Positions 43,705-53,093 are shown, counted from the stretch's first letter. The stretch: 64,000 bases of DNA from Streptomyces sp. DG1A-41 (GCF_037055355.1 NZ_CP146350.1:8641001-8705000), one strand, 5' to 3'. Notes: generated by a model from the letters alone, not told the origin. Translations and numbers: made by a program.

Positions 43705-44091
43705 ATGGACGACAGTGCGCTCGACGAACTGGGCGCGGGCAAGTACCTGCTGATCACCAGCTACCGCAGGAACGGCACACCGGTCGCCACCCCGGTCTGG
43801 GTGGTGCGCGACGGGAACGCGCTCGGCGCCTGGACAGCGGCCGGCTCCTGGAAGGTGAAGCGGATCCGCAACCGCGCCGACGTCCTGGTCGGCTCCTGCG
43901 ACCTGCGCGGCAACCCCACCGGCGAGCAGGTACCCGCGACGGCGGAGATCTGCGACCAGGCCACGACCGCCCGCTACCGGCGGCTGATCGCCCGCAAGTA
44001 CGGCCTCACCGGCCGGCTCACGCTGCTCGGCAGCCGGCTGCGCCGGGGTCTGGACGGCACCGTGGGCATCCGCGTCACCCTCACGCACTGA
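43705..44091 (+). CDS. PPOX-class F420-dependent oxidoreductase
   Basis: A 128-residue split beta-barrel protein: KYLLITSYRRNGTPVATPVW (residues about 13-32), SWKVKRIRNRADVLV and the C-terminal GTVGIRVTL. This is the small deazaflavin (F420)-binding family typical of actinobacteria. The basic SWKVKRIRN segment is the usual phosphate-binding area. ATG 43705 is the start. The substrate is unknown. Confidence 0.83.
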   Translation: MDDSALDELGAGKYLLITSYRRNGTPVATPVWVVRDGNALGAWTAAGSWKVKRIRNRADVLVGSCDLRGNPTGEQVPATAEICDQATTARYRRLIARKYGLTGRLTLLGSRLRRGLDGTVGIRVTLTH

Positions 44092-44122
44092 CCCCGGCTT
44101 CGGCACAGCGCTTCCGGGAGAT

Positions 44123-44149
44123 CGGCAAGCGTTGCCGGCAAGCGCTTTC
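44123..44149. promoter_or_regulatory. Double operator in front of the Gfo/Idh gene
   Basis: CGGCAA-GCG-TTGCCG (44123-44137) is a perfect inverted repeat, directly followed by GCAAGCGCTTTC (44138-44149). AAGCGCTT is palindromic and typical of LacI-type or CRE-like sites. CAAGCGCTTTC occurs again at 61189-61199 before a sugar-binding-protein gene. Confidence 0.5.
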
Positions 44150-44195
44150 GGCGCCGGGGGAGTGGACGGCCCGTCGCCGGGACAGACCACCTGTC

Positions 44196-45538
44196 ATGAG
44201 CCGAACTCCCGTCCTGCGCGCAGCCATCGTCGGCACGGGCCACCGGGCCCAGCTGTTCACCCGGGGCCTCGCCGAACGCCCCGGCCACCTCGTGGCCGCG
44301 CTGTGCGACCCCAGCCCGACCCGGATGGCCTTCCACAACCGGCTGCTGGCCGAGACCGGCGCGCCGGCCGCCACCCCGTGGGAGCCCGACCGCTTCACCG
44401 ACCTGCTCGCCGAGGAGGGCATCGACGAGGTCGTCGTCACCACCGTCGACGCCGAGCACGACCGCTACATCGTCCCGGCCCTGAAGGCGGGCTGCCGGGT
44501 CGTCACCGAGAAACCGATGACCGTCGACGCCGAGCGCTGCGCGCGCATCCTCGACACCGTCCGCGAGACCGGCAACTCCCTGACCGTCGCCTTCAACTAC
44601 CGCTTCAACCCCGTGCACGAGAAGGTCCGCGCCCTGCTCGCCGACGGCGCGGTCGGCGAGGTGCTGTCGGTTCACTTCGAGTGGCTGCTCGACGTACGGC
44701 ACGGCGCCGACTACTTCCGCCGCTGGCACCGTGAGAAGCACAACAGCGGCGGCCTGATGGTGCACAAGTCCTCGCACCACTTCGACCTGGTGAACTGGTG
44801 GCTCGACGACGAGCCCCGGGAGGCCTTCGGCTACGGGCGGCTCGGCTTCTACGGCCGCGAGGCCGGGGAGCGGCACGGACTGCGCCGTGACTACGACCGC
44901 GCCCACGGCGCCGGCCGGGCCGCCGACGACCCCTTCGCCCTGGACCTCGCGGCCGACGACACCCTGCGCGCCCTCTACCTGGACGCCGAACGCGACGACG
45001 GCTACCTGCGTGACCGGAACGTCTTCGGCGGGCCGATCACCATCGAGGACGACATGTCCGTCCTCGTGCGCTACGCGCGCGGCGCGACGATGACGTACCA
45101 CCTGACCGCCTACTCCCCGTGGGAGGGCTACCGGGTGATGTTCAACGGCAGCGCGGGGCGGCTGGAACTGGAGGTGGAGGAGAGCCGCTGGCAGCCGCCG
45201 CTGACCCGGGTCACCTCGGCAGCCGGTGCCCTGCACGGGGACACGGCGGCGGAGCACGCGGGCGGCGCCCGTCTCACCCTGCGCCCGCTGTGGCGGCCCC
45301 CGGTGGAGGTGCCGCTCGCGGTCGCCCACGAGGCCCACGGCGGCGGCGACCCGCGCATGCTCGACGCGCTGTTCGGCCCCGCCGGCCCAGCCGCCCGGCG
45401 GACACCGCGGCGGCGACCCACCCGACGGCCACCGAACGCGACGGGGCACTCGCCCTGGCGGTCGGTCTCGCGGCCAACCGGAGCTTCGGGACGGGACGGC
45501 CCGTGCGGACCGGCGATCTGCTCCCCGGGATCCGGTGA
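44196..45538 (+). CDS. Gfo/Idh/MocA family dehydrogenase, frameshifted near the end
   Basis: About 440 residues if repaired. The N-terminal Rossmann fold (RAAIVGTGHRAQLFTRGL) carries the catalytic-type lysine in TEKPMTVD; later motifs are NYRFNPVHEKV, GLMVHKSSHHFDL and the C-terminal sugar-binding part. After DPRMLDALFGPAGPA the frame slips near 45385-45400. The neighbouring frame continues ATERDGALALAVGLAANRSF and ends at TGA 45536-45538 (LLPGIR), as expected. The uninterrupted ORF instead runs antisense through the DUF35 gene to 45938, which is not credible. Either a sequence error or recent damage. Sugar substrate unknown; operator-like sites lie 47-73 bp upstream. Confidence 0.8.
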
Positions 45539-45550
45539 CCGGACCGTCCG

Positions 45551-45964
45551 TCAGGTCCAGGCCCGGTACGGCTCGTCGATCAGCTGGAAGACCGGCTCGC
45601 CTCGTACCGGGTCCTTGGCGGTCGACAGCCGCACCCGGTCCCCGCTGTGGATGCCGATGGGCGGCCCCATGACCCGGCCGCGCACGACGAAGCCCTCGGC
45701 CATCTCGATCAGGGACACGTTGCGGGCCGCCGGGGTGTTGCGGTGCACCACCGTGGAGTGGCGGACGGTGCCCGTGCCCTCGCTGCGCTCCGTCCGCAGC
45801 TCGCTGCCGCGGCAGACCGGACACAGCACCCGGTGGTACATGGCGGTGCCGCACCAGGTGCAGCGCTGGAAGAGGATGGCCTCCGTGGTGCGGCCCCTCG
45901 GATCGAGCAGACCCGTCGGGGAGCCGGCTGCCTGCTGAGCGACGCTTCCTGAGCGGTGGTACAC
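45551..45964 (-). CDS. Zn-ribbon OB-fold protein (DUF35)
   Basis: A 137-residue protein: a rubredoxin-like zinc ribbon with Cys35, Cys38, Cys48, Cys51 (CTWCGTAMYHRVLCPVC) and an OB-fold (VRHSTVVHRNTPAAR and PYRAWT end). DUF35 proteins usually partner thiolases in lipid or sterol side-chain breakdown and bind CoA thioesters. No thiolase is next to it here. GTG 45964 follows AGGGAG; the frame extends to 46162 but that part crosses the palindrome at 46065-46079. The TetR gene upstream shares this palindrome and probably represses it. Confidence 0.82.
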   Translation of the reverse strand: MYHRSGSVAQQAAGSPTGLLDPRGRTTEAILFQRCTWCGTAMYHRVLCPVCRGSELRTERSEGTGTVRHSTVVHRNTPAARNVSLIEMAEGFVVRGRVMGPPIGIHSGDRVRLSTAKDPVRGEPVFQLIDEPYRAWT

Positions 45965-46064
45965 GCTGGTCAACTCCCTGCACTCGGCCGGAATCCCGTG
46001 TGCACGGTCGCCCGCGCACAGGTGTGCCCGGTTCGCCGTGCCACCGCGCACGCAGTACAGAGTA

Positions 46065-46079
46065 TGGCACTCAGTGCCA
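46065..46079. promoter_or_regulatory. Palindromic operator before the DUF35 gene
   Basis: TGGCACT-C-AGTGCCA, a perfect 7+1+7 inverted repeat about 100 bp upstream of the DUF35 start, between that gene and the TetR gene end. A partial copy stands at 46860-46874 before the TetR gene. Confidence 0.65.
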
Positions 46080-46116
46080 CTCGTAAAGGCACTCCGTTCC
46101 CTCAATGTGTGGTCCC

Positions 46117-46827
46117 TCAGCCCCGCCCCAGCGCCGACTCGATCTCCTGCACGACCCGCCACAACGGCGCACCGCGCCGTGAGACGACGACCACCACGTC
46201 CTCGGGCTGCTCCCCGGCTTCAGGCACCGGCGTGCCGCCGAACGCGGACTGCACGTACGCCAGCGCGTGGTCCACCGTGGCGCTCGCCTCGCCCTGCCCG
46301 TCCGAACGCAGCCAGGAGCGCAGCGCGTTGTTGTGCGCCGCGACCACCGCCGCCGCGATCACATCGGCCTGGAGGGTGCCGTCCCGGCGGGCCGCGAAAC
46401 GCCGGCGCAGATACTCGGCGAGGGCGCGCTCGTAGCGCCACACCACCGACAGTTCGTAGGCGCGCAGGCCCGGGACCTGCTTGGTGAGGCGGTAACGCTG
46501 CACGGAGAACGTCGGGTTCTCGGCGTACATCCGCAGCACGAGCCGGGCCGCGTCGCAGACGCGCCGCACGGGTTCCTCGTCGTCGGTGCCCGCCGCGAGG
46601 AAGGCCGTCATGTCGGCCAGGCACCGCTCGTGGTCCGGGAAGACCACGTCCTCCTTGGACGGGAAGTAGCGGAAGAACGAGCGCCGTCCGACCCCGGCCA
46701 GCGCCACGATGTCGTCGATGGTGGTCTGCTCGTAACCCCGCTCGAGGAACAGCTGGAAGGCCGCCGCCACCAGGGCGTCCCGCATGGGCGGCTTTCCGGT
46801 CCCGGGGCCGGCTTTCTCGGAGCTCAT
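46117..46827 (-). CDS. TetR/AcrR family transcriptional regulator
   Basis: A 236-residue regulator. The HTH is ALVAAAFQLFLERGYEQTTIDDIVALAGVGRRSFFRYF (quoted as TTIDDIVALAGVGRRSFFRYF, residues about 36-56), a textbook TetR sequence with the FFRYFPSKED recognition end. A C-terminal helical ligand domain follows. ATG 46827 is the start; ribosome binding is weak. An operator-like TGGCACTCGGTGCAC lies at 46860-46874, 33 bp upstream, suggesting self-regulation, and a perfect version precedes the DUF35 gene. An acyl-CoA ligand would fit the target but is a guess. Confidence 0.86.
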   Translation of the reverse strand: MSSEKAGPGTGKPPMRDALVAAAFQLFLERGYEQTTIDDIVALAGVGRRSFFRYFPSKEDVVFPDHERCLADMTAFLAAGTDDEEPVRRVCDAARLVLRMYAENPTFSVQRYRLTKQVPGLRAYELSVVWRYERALAEYLRRRFAARRDGTLQADVIAAAVVAAHNNALRSWLRSDGQGEASATVDHALAYVQSAFGGTPVPEAGEQPEDVVVVVSRRGAPLWRVVQEIESALGRG

Positions 46828-46859
46828 GAGCGGGAACGTAGCACCCGGAAGGGTACGCA

Positions 46860-46874
46860 TGGCACTCGGTGCAC
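46860..46874. promoter_or_regulatory. Partial operator copy before the TetR gene
   Basis: TGGCACT-C-GGTGCAC shares the left arm and spacer of the perfect palindrome at 46065-46079; the right arm keeps 4 of 7 bases. Position fits autoregulation. Confidence 0.5.
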
Positions 46875-46986
46875 TCCTGGGGAGGAACCGAGTTCCCTCT
46901 GAACCCGCGGCGCGGCAGCCGCGTATCTAGCGGCAGGACGATCCCCGAAGACGGGCGCCCCCGAGCCCGGACGGAAGGAGAGCAAC

Positions 46987-47700
46987 GTGTCGACACCGTC
47001 CGAGCACCGGCCAGCGCACGACGGCCCGGCCCTCGAACCCATCCGCGTCCTGCGGCCCCGCCGCACCGACGCACTCGCGGAACTGATGCGGGAGTACCAC
47101 GAGGAGATCGGCTCCGCGCCGGGCGGCGACGAGTCCGGGGGCTACCAGCCCGGCGGTTACGCATCCCGCGGTTACGAGTCCGTCGCACTGCCCCGTCCGC
47201 CGTCCGGCTCCGAGGACCTGACGCAGGAACTCCCGCCCCTCACCCGCGAGAACGGCGACGGCCGTGCCGGGCCCGTACCAGGACTGCGCCGCACCGCCGT
47301 CGCGGTGGCCGTCGTCGCGGCCGCGGTGATCGGCTTCGGCGGTGCCGTCCTCCTGCTCCCCGGCGAGAACACGGCCGACAAGGCGGCCCCCGCCCCCCGC
47401 CCCACGACGTCCGCCGCCGCCCCTGTCCCCACACCCACGCCGCCCGCCGCCGACCCCGACGGCCCCGGCACTCTCCGCGAGGGAGCCACCGGCCCCGAGG
47501 TGACCGAACTCCAGGAACGCCTCCTGCGCATCCCGGACGTCTACCGGGACGGCTCCACCACCGGCCGCTACGACCTCACCCTGACCGCGGCGGTCGCCCG
47601 CTTCCAGCTCTGGTACGGCATCCGCGGCGACGAAACCGGCGTCTACGGCGACGACACCCGCCTCGCCCTGGAATCCCGCACGGCACCGGGGGCCGGCTGA
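46987..47700 (+). CDS. Membrane-anchored peptidoglycan-binding domain protein
   Basis: A 237-residue protein: a cytoplasmic proline- and glycine-rich N-terminus (with the GGYQPGGYASRGYES repeat), one membrane helix (about 105-125, AVAVAVVAAAVIGFGGAVLLL), a proline-threonine linker, and a C-terminal peptidoglycan-binding domain (LREGATGPEVTELQERLLRI and ARFQLWYGIRGDETGVYG). It is probably anchored with its domain in the cell wall. GTG 46987 follows GAAGGAGAGCAAC. Function beyond wall binding is unknown. Confidence 0.86.
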   Translation: MSTPSEHRPAHDGPALEPIRVLRPRRTDALAELMREYHEEIGSAPGGDESGGYQPGGYASRGYESVALPRPPSGSEDLTQELPPLTRENGDGRAGPVPGLRRTAVAVAVVAAAVIGFGGAVLLLPGENTADKAAPAPRPTTSAAAPVPTPTPPAADPDGPGTLREGATGPEVTELQERLLRIPDVYRDGSTTGRYDLTLTAAVARFQLWYGIRGDETGVYGDDTRLALESRTAPGAG

Positions 47701-47894
47701 CCCGCCCCTGCCGCCGGGCCGCCGGGTCGCCCGGTTGTGGGCTGGCCCGATGTTGGGCAGCACCGACCCGCCGGACGGCGCGCGGCACGGCTGCCGGACC
47801 GCCCGGGCGTCCGTCGGCCCGGCGCCGAGCCGTAGCGTCCGTCGGCGGCATCGTCCGCAGGTAGGCACCCGTCGGCCTGGCAGGGGCGCCGGCC

Positions 47895-48374
47895 ATGGGT
47901 GTCGCGTGGCCCGGGCGGCTGGACCCCGACATGTGTGTGGTCACGGCCGTCGCGGGCGGTGAACGGGCGGGCTGCCTGGTCGGATTCGCTTCGCAGTGCT
48001 CGATACGGCCCGTGCGGTTCGTGGTGTGGCTGTCCGAGCTGAACCACACCTTCCGGGTGGCCCGGGACGCCGAGGTGCTCGCCGTGCACCTGCTCGCCCG
48101 TGAACAGCGCGGCCTCGCCGAGCTGTTCGGCGGGCGGACCGGCGACCGGACGGACAAGTTCGAGGGCCTCCGCCTGCGGGAGGCGTACGGCGGGGCCGTC
48201 GTGCTGGAGGACGCGCCGGCCTGGTTCGTCGGCCGGATCGTGACGCGAGCCGGCGGCGGCCACATCGGCTTCGTCCTCGACCCGGTCGAGTGGGGCGGAC
48301 ACGAGGCGTACGACCAGCCGCTACTGCGCCTCTCCGGCGCCCACACCATCGAGCCCGGCCACCCGGTCGACTGA
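47895..48374 (+). CDS. Flavin reductase-like FMN-binding protein
   Basis: A 159-residue split-barrel protein: VVTAVAGGERAGCLVGFASQ (about 15-34), PVRFVVWLSELNHTFRVARD, and AVHLLAREQRGLAELFGG are the usual NADH:FMN reductase-like segments, ending FVLDPVEWGGHEAYDQPLLR. It is at the short end for the family. ATG 47895 has no strong ribosome binding site. It ends 41 bp before the convergent phosphatase gene. Partner unknown. Confidence 0.78.
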   Translation: MGVAWPGRLDPDMCVVTAVAGGERAGCLVGFASQCSIRPVRFVVWLSELNHTFRVARDAEVLAVHLLAREQRGLAELFGGRTGDRTDKFEGLRLREAYGGAVVLEDAPAWFVGRIVTRAGGGHIGFVLDPVEWGGHEAYDQPLLRLSGAHTIEPGHPVD

Positions 48375-48414
48375 GCCGGCCCTCGCCCGGGGCGGAACGG
48401 CGAACGGGCCGTGC

Positions 48415-50809
48415 CTACGCCGCTCGCACCCCCGGAACCCGGACGTCCACCACGCACACGTCGTCCCGCCGTTCGTCCGGCAGCATCTGCGCGAGCAACT
48501 GCCCCAGTGACCCTGATCCGTCAGCGTGTGCGGCCGCCACGGCATCGGCGAGACGTTCCAGGCCCCGGTCGATGCTCTCCGGAGGGTGCTCGACCAGACC
48601 GTCGGTGAACAGGATGAGCCGGTCGCCCGGGACGAGACGGCACTCCGCCTCCTCGAAGACCGGCGTCGTGGTCGCGCCGAGCAGCATGCCTTTGGGACGG
48701 CTCAGATACCGCACCTCGCCGTCCCGCAGCAGCAGGGGCGGCGGGTGCCCCGCCTGCGCCCAGACCAGACGGCGCCGCCGGGGGTCGTACCGGGCCAGCA
48801 CCATCGTGGCCGTCGCGTGGGAATCGCGGGAGTGCAGCAGCAGCGTGTTCAGCCGGGCCAGCGCGCCGGTCAGCGACGATCCCGTGATGACCATGCCCTT
48901 CGCGGTGAAGCGGAGCTGGGCCATCGTGGCGACGGCGCCGACACCGTGCCCGGCGACGTCGCCGACCACCAGCAGCGCGTCCCCCTCGGGCAGTTCCACC
49001 GCGCTGAACCAGTCACCGCCGACAAGCACCCCCGACTGGGCTGGCAGATAGGCGACCTCGACGCGCAGTCCCGCCAGGTGCACCGGCCGGTTGGCCAGCG
49101 GCAGCAGCGCGTGCTGGAGCCGGGACGCCAGGGTCCGCTCGGCCTGGAGCACGTCGTGCTGCGTGAGGATCGCCTGCTCGCTCTCGACGAGGGCCAGCTC
49201 CGCCCGCCGCCGGGCCGTCATGTCCTGGACGACACCGTGCACCTCGACGGGCGTGCCGTGCATGTCGGCCACGGCCTCGGCCACGAGACGCAGATGCCGG
49301 ATGCCGCCGCTCGTCCTGACCCGGAACGGCAGGTCGAACGCCCGCCCCTCCTGGACGAGCAGGCGGACGGCGCGGGTGAACGCGGGCGCGTCCTCGGGCA
49401 GCGCGAGCTCCGCCATCCCGGTGAGCCGCACCGGGCCGTGCGCGGGCTCCCGGCCGAAGATGGCGAACACCTGGGTCGACCAGGAGGCCTCCTGCGTGGC
49501 CAGGTTCCAGTTCGCCCAGCCGAGGTTGCCCAGCCGCTGGAGATCCGCCAGCCGCTGCTCCTGCCGGTCGGAGGAGCCGTGCCGGATCCAGCTGACGACC
49601 AGCGCGTCGCCCAGCTGCGCCACCCGCGCCGAGTACGTGGACAGCGCCGCGATGCCCGCCACGACCTCCTCGTGCGCGAACGGCTCGCTCTCGTACGGCT
49701 CCCCGGTGGTCAGCGTGTGCAGGCAGCCCTGCCACAGCGGCTCCTGTGCCAGGACCGGCCGGAACTCCAGCAGCCGCCGCCCGGCCGGCACCTCACCGGG
49801 CCTGCCCAGCAGGTCACCCGCCTGCGTGGTCGCGGCCTCCACCCGGAAGTCCTCGGTCTCGCCCGACGCGGACCTCAGCGGGGTGAGCAGCATCGCCGCG
49901 ATCGGCAGCGCGGCGAACAGCGCCTGCACCGCGTCCGTGGGGGCGTCCTCGGCCCGCTCGGGCTGTGCGTCGAACGCGCGCAGCCAGCGCGCACAGCCCG
50001 GTGACGCCCCGCAGATGAGCGCGGTCGCGGGGCGTGAACGACCCGGCGCGGCCGCGCAGCACGCCGATGCAGACCTCGGCCGGGCCCGTGGCGGGCACGG
50101 GCAGCCAGGCGCGCGACAGCCACCGCTCGGGCGGGTCCCCGATCAGCAGGTCCCGCCCCTCGTCCGAGGCGACGTCCTCCAGCCAGCGCGGCTTGCCCGT
50201 CCGCAGCGCGTCCAGCGCCGCGATCCGGCTCAGCGGCGGCACCTGGCTCCACTGGGCGGCCAGCTGGTCGTCGATGCCGGCGTGCCCGATCAGTTCGAGT
50301 CCGCCGTCGGGCCGTAGGGCGTAGATCATGACCGCGTCCGCCGCCATGTCGAGCGCGAGATGCTCCAGCAGACACCGGGCGAGGTCGTGCGGTGTCATCA
50401 CCCGGACCAGGGCCTGCCCGAGGCGGGCCAGGGCGGCGGCGACATCGTCCGGCACGGCCGTCTCCACCAGGGCATCGGAGCCGGAGCCGGGTGTGCCGGT
50501 GCCGACGGGCTCGGTCGCCTCGCCCGGGCCGGGCGCCGTGGGAGCCAGAGATCCGAGCGTGATCCAGCACTCTTCCAGCAGGGTGTGGCGCGCCGCCTTG
50601 GCCCGCTGGAGCAACCGCTCGTCCGCCGCGTCCGCGGAACACCCGGTCAGCGCCATCACCGCGCCCTTGGCCCGTTCCACGACAGCCGACGTCGCCGCCT
50701 GGTCGCGCAGACGGTCCAGCTCGGCGCGCTGCCGGGCGACGATCTTGGCCAGTTCGACCAGGTCCGGTGCGGCACCGGACTCCGCGGGTGTCACGGGCTC
50801 GCTCGTCAC
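48415..50809 (-). CDS. ANTAR-GAF-PAS-PP2C phosphatase, split by a frameshift
   Basis: One long regulator read in two frames. From GTG 50809, residues about 20-85 form an ANTAR-like domain (AVVERAKGAVMALTGCSADA). A GAF domain follows to about residue 280 (VMIYALRPDGGLELIGHAG). Near 49985 the frame slips within GLCALAARV; the second frame continues AFDAQPERAEDAPTDAVQAL, then a PAS domain (GNLGWANWNLATQEASWSTQ) and a SpoIIE PP2C domain (GGDWFSA, GDVAGHGVGAVA, AGHPPPLLL, LFTDGLVEHP). Such multidomain phosphatases regulate anti-anti-sigma factors in Streptomyces. The shift is in an alternating GC run and may be a sequence error. As given, only the PAS-PP2C part could be made from an internal start. 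Confidence 0.82.
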
Positions 50810-50911
50810 GCGTTGAGCATCGCACACCGGGGCCGGTTCGAAGTGGCCTTGTGCGCACCGGCCGCTCCCGCATCCCGGGGGCCACACCCGTCACATCAGC
50901 ATCCCGCGCCG

Positions 50912-51478
50912 TCAGCGGCCATCGCGCGGATACAGCCACAGGCGCAGCAGTCGGCTGAGCCTCGGCATGACGAGATACGTCAGTACCGGCAGCAGTACGA
51001 GCGGGAACACGGCGGCCCGCAGCGGCAGCGGCCAGCCGGTGGTGTGCGGCGTCACCAGCCACTGGATGAGCAGGGTGAACGGATAGGCGCCGAGGAACGT
51101 CGTGAGGACCATCTTCCACCTGGGCGGGGCCTGCACGGTGGTGCCGGGCAGGCTGAACCAGGTCTCCATCCCGGTCGTCGACTGGCGTTCGCTGCTGACC
51201 TCGGTGGCGATGTCCTCGATCCGCCGGTGCCAGTGCGCGCGCTCCTCGGACTCCAGCCAGGCGGCGAGCCGGTGCTGGTCGGACCAGCGCAGCACCGCGT
51301 GGTAGCGGTGGCCGTCCTCGGGCGTGAGCCAGGAGACGCCCTCGTTGCCCGGGAACTGTCTGGCGCAACGGGTTATGCCGTGCGTCCACTCCTCGAACTG
51401 CCGCTCCCGGCCGGGACGCACTTGCCAGGTCAGAACCGTGGTCACCGGCTCGCGGCGCCGGACTTCGGTGGTGCTCAT
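50912..51478 (-). CDS. ABM-like monooxygenase domain protein with membrane helices
   Basis: A 188-residue protein. The first half is an antibiotic-biosynthesis-monooxygenase (ABM) dimeric ferredoxin-like fold: VTTVLTWQVRPGRERQFEEW (about 12-31) and HRYHAVLRWSDQHRLAAWLE. The second half has two membrane helices (LTTFLGAYPFTLLIQWLV and AAVFPLVLLPVLTYLVM). ATG 51478 follows GTGGGGGA. ABM-membrane fusions are common in actinobacteria with unknown role. Confidence 0.8.
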   Translation of the reverse strand: MSTTEVRRREPVTTVLTWQVRPGRERQFEEWTHGITRCARQFPGNEGVSWLTPEDGHRYHAVLRWSDQHRLAAWLESEERAHWHRRIEDIATEVSSERQSTTGMETWFSLPGTTVQAPPRWKMVLTTFLGAYPFTLLIQWLVTPHTTGWPLPLRAAVFPLVLLPVLTYLVMPRLSRLLRLWLYPRDGR

Positions 51479-51520
51479 TCCCCCACGTGTGCCACGCACG
51501 CCGCGGGTCATGCCCCGAGG

Positions 51521-51895
51521 TCACGGCTGGCGGTTGGCCTCCATCAGAGCCTGGGTGACCGCCCGGACGCTGCGAGCGATGTGCTGCAAATGCATGACCT
51601 CGGCCGCGTACAGCTTGATCGTGTGCTCGATGACGCCCTCGTGCAGACCCAGTCCGGGCAGGTCGGCGCGGGCGGTCTGGAGGGCGGTGCGGGCCACCCT
51701 GATCTCCTGCTGGACCTGGATCTGGGCGTGCCGGGCGAGCAGGACGGGGTGGCGGATGAACACGGGGTAGCCGGCGTAGCGCGCGGGCACCAGCTCGCGC
51801 AGCCACTTGGCCGCCGAGCGCTCCCAGTCGTAGCTCCCGGGGGTCTTGACCTGGCAGGGCCAGTCCGGGCTGATGCGCGTGGACGTCAGGGGCAT
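51521..51895 (-). CDS. Hypothetical protein, 124 aa
   Basis: An unknown basic helical protein: DWERSAAKWLRELVPARYAG, IQVQQEIRVARTALQTARAD and KLYAAEVMHLQHIARSVRAV. It starts at ATG 51895 (after GGAAGCGATGATC) or ATG 51901. Similar proteins are, to my memory, common in Streptomyces. It lies just upstream of the ABM-like gene, 42 bp before that gene starts on the same strand, perhaps as an operon. Confidence 0.7.
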   Translation of the reverse strand: MPLTSTRISPDWPCQVKTPGSYDWERSAAKWLRELVPARYAGYPVFIRHPVLLARHAQIQVQQEIRVARTALQTARADLPGLGLHEGVIEHTIKLYAAEVMHLQHIARSVRAVTQALMEANRQP

Positions 51896-52095
51896 GATCA
51901 TCGCTTCCGGGTGTGCGGCGTCGTGAGGGTGGACGACGGGTCGGGGTGGCCCCGGCCTAGGGGATGACCGGGGCCGCCACGGACACCCGGGACACCGAAG
52001 CGGGTAGGAGCCGGCGTCCTCGGGTGCGGAACGGATCCGGAACGGCCGGGTCGCGATCCGTGAGAAGTATTTATATATGCCATCCGGTTTGCAAG

Positions 52096-52117
52096 GCGCA
52101 TGAAAACATTCATGCGC
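52096..52117. promoter_or_regulatory. Perfect palindrome in an AT-rich spacer
   Basis: GCGCATGAA-AACA-TTCATGCGC, nine paired bases around a 4-base loop, 56 bp downstream of the RpiR gene stop. The area (TATTTATATATGCC nearby) is AT-rich for this genome. It could terminate the RpiR transcript or be an operator for the hypothetical gene at 51895. There is no T run on the RpiR side. Confidence 0.45.
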
Positions 52118-52172
52118 GCTTTGTTGTGGATGGTCCCCTTGCGTGGTTCTGATGCCTGCCTATGCGCGCCGC

Positions 52173-53093
52173 TCAGTCCCGGAGGAAGAACTGGTGCTGG
52201 TCGGCGACCTGTTCGTACTCCTCCAGCCGGGCCTGCGTCCGTTCCGGATCCGCGTCCGTCATGGCCTGGAGCAGCGCCGAGCACATCACGCCCGGGGCGG
52301 CGTAGGAGTCGAAGACCAGGCGCGATCCGGTCCCGGTGGCGAAGGCGACGTCGGCCTCGTCCGCGAGCGGCCCGAGCGCCAGGTCGGTGATCAGGGCGAC
52401 CTTGAGCCCGGCGCCCCGCGCGACCCGGACGGCCGTCAGGGTCTCCTGGGCGTGCCGGGGCATGGAGAACGCCAGCACCCAGGTGCCGCCCGCCTCGCGC
52501 GACTGGAGCAGCGCGTCGTAGGCGACACTGCCGCCCCGCGTCACGAGCCGTACGTCCGGGTGGATCCGGCGGGCGGCGTAGGCGAAGTACTCGGCCAGCG
52601 AGACGGAGATGCGCAGGCCGAGGACCGTCAGCGGGGCCGAGGACGACAGCTTGCGGCCGATGTCGATCACCAGGTTCGGGTCGGCGAAGTCCCGCCGCAG
52701 GTTCTCCAGGTTCTCGATCTCGGCGTCGACCGCCGCCTGGAGCTCGTTGCCCCGGTTCTCCTCGGCCGGGCCGCCGCCCGCGAGGGTGCCGAGCGCGATC
52801 GACTGGAGCTTCTCCCGTAGCGCCGGGTAGCCGCTGAAGCCGACCGCCGAGGCGAACCGCGTCACCGAGGGCTGGCTCACGCCGACCCGGTCCGCGAGAT
52901 CCGTGATGGACAGGAACGCCGCCTCGGTGATGTTCTCGATCAGGTACTGGGCGATACGCCGCTGGCCCGGGGACAGCCGGGGCCGGTCGAAGAGTGCCCT
53001 GAGCTGGGCGGACGGGGAGATTTCCGCTTCTGGGGCGGCCTTCCCCGAGGTGATCGCGGATGCCTGTGCGCGTGCCTGCTGCGGCGATGGCAC
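52173..53093 (-). CDS. MurR/RpiR family transcriptional regulator
   Basis: A 306-residue regulator: N-terminal HTH (LSPGQRRIAQYLIENITEAAFLSITDLADRVGVSQPSVTRFASAVGF, quoted as SITDLADRVGVSQPSVTRF) and a C-terminal SIS phosphosugar-binding domain (APLTVLGLRISVSLAEYFAY and VLAFSMPRHAQET). It probably senses a sugar phosphate. GTG 53093 is chosen because AAGGAGG stands 7 bases before it; the frame extends to 53138. No sugar operon is directly adjacent, so its targets are elsewhere. A palindrome follows at 52096-52117. Confidence 0.87.
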   Translation of the reverse strand: MPSPQQARAQASAITSGKAAPEAEISPSAQLRALFDRPRLSPGQRRIAQYLIENITEAAFLSITDLADRVGVSQPSVTRFASAVGFSGYPALREKLQSIALGTLAGGGPAEENRGNELQAAVDAEIENLENLRRDFADPNLVIDIGRKLSSSAPLTVLGLRISVSLAEYFAYAARRIHPDVRLVTRGGSVAYDALLQSREAGGTWVLAFSMPRHAQETLTAVRVARGAGLKVALITDLALGPLADEADVAFATGTGSRLVFDSYAAPGVMCSALLQAMTDADPERTQARLEEYEQVADQHQFFLRD

